Shown: positions 62,601 to 64,000 of the stretch, piece after piece | Layout of the letters: each line of letters opens with the position of its first letter | Numbering within the stretch: position 1 is the stretch's first letter | Source of the DNA: Dipteris shenzhenensis | Lineage: Eukaryota > Polypodiophyta > Polypodiopsida > Gleicheniales | Direction: 5' to 3' (one strand) | DNA: 64,000 nt | Assembly: GCA_047967505.1 (NCBI GenBank) | Contig: CM106541.1 | Translations under genes and position numbers: made by a program | The notes under the pieces: generated by a model | Database searches by the model: none | The model's input: only the letters and a program-made list of their open reading frames with translations | Told to the model about the DNA's origin: nothing

Positions 62601-64000
62601 ACACACGGGCTGTCAAATCTGGACGGTCTTGCACAGTTTACCCCGGCAACAATGCTATAGATATTTCAAGCCATTTGGGATTACAGGTGAATGTTATGAA
62701 TAAATCAGGTTTGCCCCTTTTTCTGACAATTGCCATAGCATCTTGGTATAGCTGACACATATACCGAGGCCCTCCCGTAAAAGAAGAAGGCAACACCACC
62801 CTATGCCCTACAGCATTGCCAAGCACAGTACGTGTCCCATCAGCTGTATTCACCATGTCCATCAACCCTTGATAGACTTCAGCGCGTAGGGAAGCTTGGT
62901 TGTTTCGTATCCACACCAACCTGGACTCTTCCATGCTACTGTAGGCATCAACCATGTATTGCTGCAACAATCTACCCCCACGCAAAAGACATGCATTTGT
63001 ATCATATCTCACTTGCAAACGATATGCGTAGTATTGTCTCTGGGTGACACAACTCTGTCCACGTATCTCGTGCAATGGTGTGTGATTAGGAACATCACTA
63101 TATGGGATATATGGATGCCAACCATCTTCCCCCCGAGGGAACAAAAGAACATACATGAGAGGCATGTATGATCGGTGCAAATTAGATATTCTATGCACAA
63201 ACCCATTGCGGCTAAAAATCTGAATGTCCCGATTTCCAATATCGAAGTCATCCCCTTGTCCTGGCATGATTGCAGCAACCTCGCTAGCCATAGGAGCCAA
63301 GTACTGCCTCGAGGTGGAGCGGCTCTCACAAATAACCATCCTCAGGTTTGTATGTGGATTTGTTCTTAGCACTTGCCCAATAGCCATCAATGCACTTGCA
63401 TATGGATTGCACTCGTGCATCATCCTCTGCAACAACTCCAAAATGCCTGGATCCAAACCAGGCATCCCATGTAAACGGTGTTCTAGTTCATGATCAGTGT
63501 CATACACGTACAACTGTGCAAAACGTGGCATCTCTTGCCTAGCCTCATTGGGCAATAAATTTCCAATCCGATGGTACACACTACCATGGACCCGAAAGTT
63601 TTGTATACCCCCATTCCCATGGAACATTTGATCAATATGAGCTCCCAATGAAACAAATGCCATGGCACTATTATAAGCCCTAATGTTTTTCTTAAATAGT
63701 TTGCTTCTAGCATCATGTCCGTGCAATAGAACTCTCAAAATCTCTGGTGGCTCTTCTAACGACAACAATGATACACGACCAACTTTGCAACAATGCTTGC
63801 CCACAACTTGATGCATATGCATTCGCGTCTCTTGTTTCCACAGTTGAGCTTGGCAAAAGCTGCATGTATGATCCATGGATCCAAGTGCATGAACAGAAGG
63901 AGCATTGAAGACCAGTGGATACAAAGAAGGATGCTCTACATTTTCCCTTAACGGAAAAGTATGCAAGATAGAGAGGCTCCCCCCTGCACCCAAAATCACA
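59648..64000 (-). pseudogene. Helitron RepHel protein, 5' end outside the window
   Basis: The window contains almost the whole frame. An N-terminal zinc-type motif C-S-F-C-Q-A-Q-L-W (near 63865) and the Helitron-like N region (63999-62638) come first. The HUH motif G-L-P-H-S-H-I-L-L (near 62500-62478) and the two-tyrosine K-Y-L-Y-K-Y-V-Y-K-G segment (near 62092-62056) form the nickase. The Pif1-type helicase (61522-59648) has Walker A G-I-G-G-S-G-K-T and a full set of later motifs. It would nick, unwind and replicate the element as a rolling circle. Three in-frame stops (62638-62640 TAA; 62269-62271 and 62035-62037 TAG) sit where Gln fits, and an 11-bp duplication near 61530 shifts the frame. 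Confidence 0.9.
61520..61541. repeat. 11-bp duplication causing the RepHel frameshift
   Basis: CACTTGGC-GAG is followed at once by CACTTGGC-TGT. Deleting one 11-bp unit joins the D-S-Q-V frame to Y-P-T-F-K-A-A, restoring continuity between the nickase and helicase parts. Confidence 0.85.

Larger units (their letters stand above)
56204..64000 (-). mobile_element. Helitron with three head-to-tail 3' regions, right end outside the window
   Basis: A minus-strand Helitron. A RepHel gene (64000-59648) is followed by an unknown spliced gene segment (59331-58650), about 250-bp repeats and a hairpin-bearing 3' terminus at 58073. Two further partial units follow: 57104-58072 without a terminal hairpin, and 56204-57103 ending in a second hairpin terminus at 56204. 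The Helitron 5' end (TC) lies beyond 64000. Rolling-circle elements are known to form tandem arrays. Confidence 0.85.

Overview
The window is a stretch of plant nuclear DNA made almost entirely of transposable elements, with one convincing host gene, a receptor-like kinase of the wall-associated (WAK-like) family. All the elements belong to lineages known in land plants: Ty1/copia elements primed by initiator-Met tRNA, Ty3/gypsy elements including a chromovirus, and a Helitron with a Rep-Pif1-type protein. The deep nesting and heavy decay suggest a large, repeat-rich genome (fern, lycophyte, gymnosperm or similar). The sequence alone does not fix the species.

Layout. 1-6990: an old gypsy gag-protease relic (+), non-coding DNA, a degenerate tRNA-Asp-type primer binding site and hairpin-rich DNA. 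6991-21065: a three-level nest. A gypsy element G1 (-) is split by a copia element O (+, 8691-17700), which is itself split by a copia element I (-, 9940-15122). Both insertions have 5-bp target duplications, and removing them rejoins the interrupted reading frames. 21066-23990: pol of a second gypsy G2 (+). 24000-36600: a long decayed coiled-coil ORF of unknown nature (+), split by copia element A (-, 24900-34779), which contains the nearly complete copia element B (-, 28478-34029). 37200-39070: a possible gypsy trace and a second decayed coiled-coil ORF (-). 39226-41823: a young gag-only LTR element (TR-GAG type). 41829-44870: DNA with a series of tandem duplications. 44871-51286: a chromovirus-like gypsy C (-). 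51287-53497: AT-rich spacer with a periodic cluster of inverted repeats. 53498-55651: the WAK-like kinase gene, three exons, apparently intact. 56204-64000: a Helitron (-) running off the right edge, with its 3' region repeated as three head-to-tail blocks and carrying a spliced gene segment I cannot name.

How it fits together. The elements are independent insertions of different ages. The TR-GAG element is the youngest by LTR comparison, B is older, and C is older still. Many premature stops are TAG or TAA where the family or surrounding frame calls for Gln (CAG or CAA). This fits C-to-T decay of methylated, silenced DNA. The kinase gene is intact and GC-rich and stands out clearly from its surroundings.
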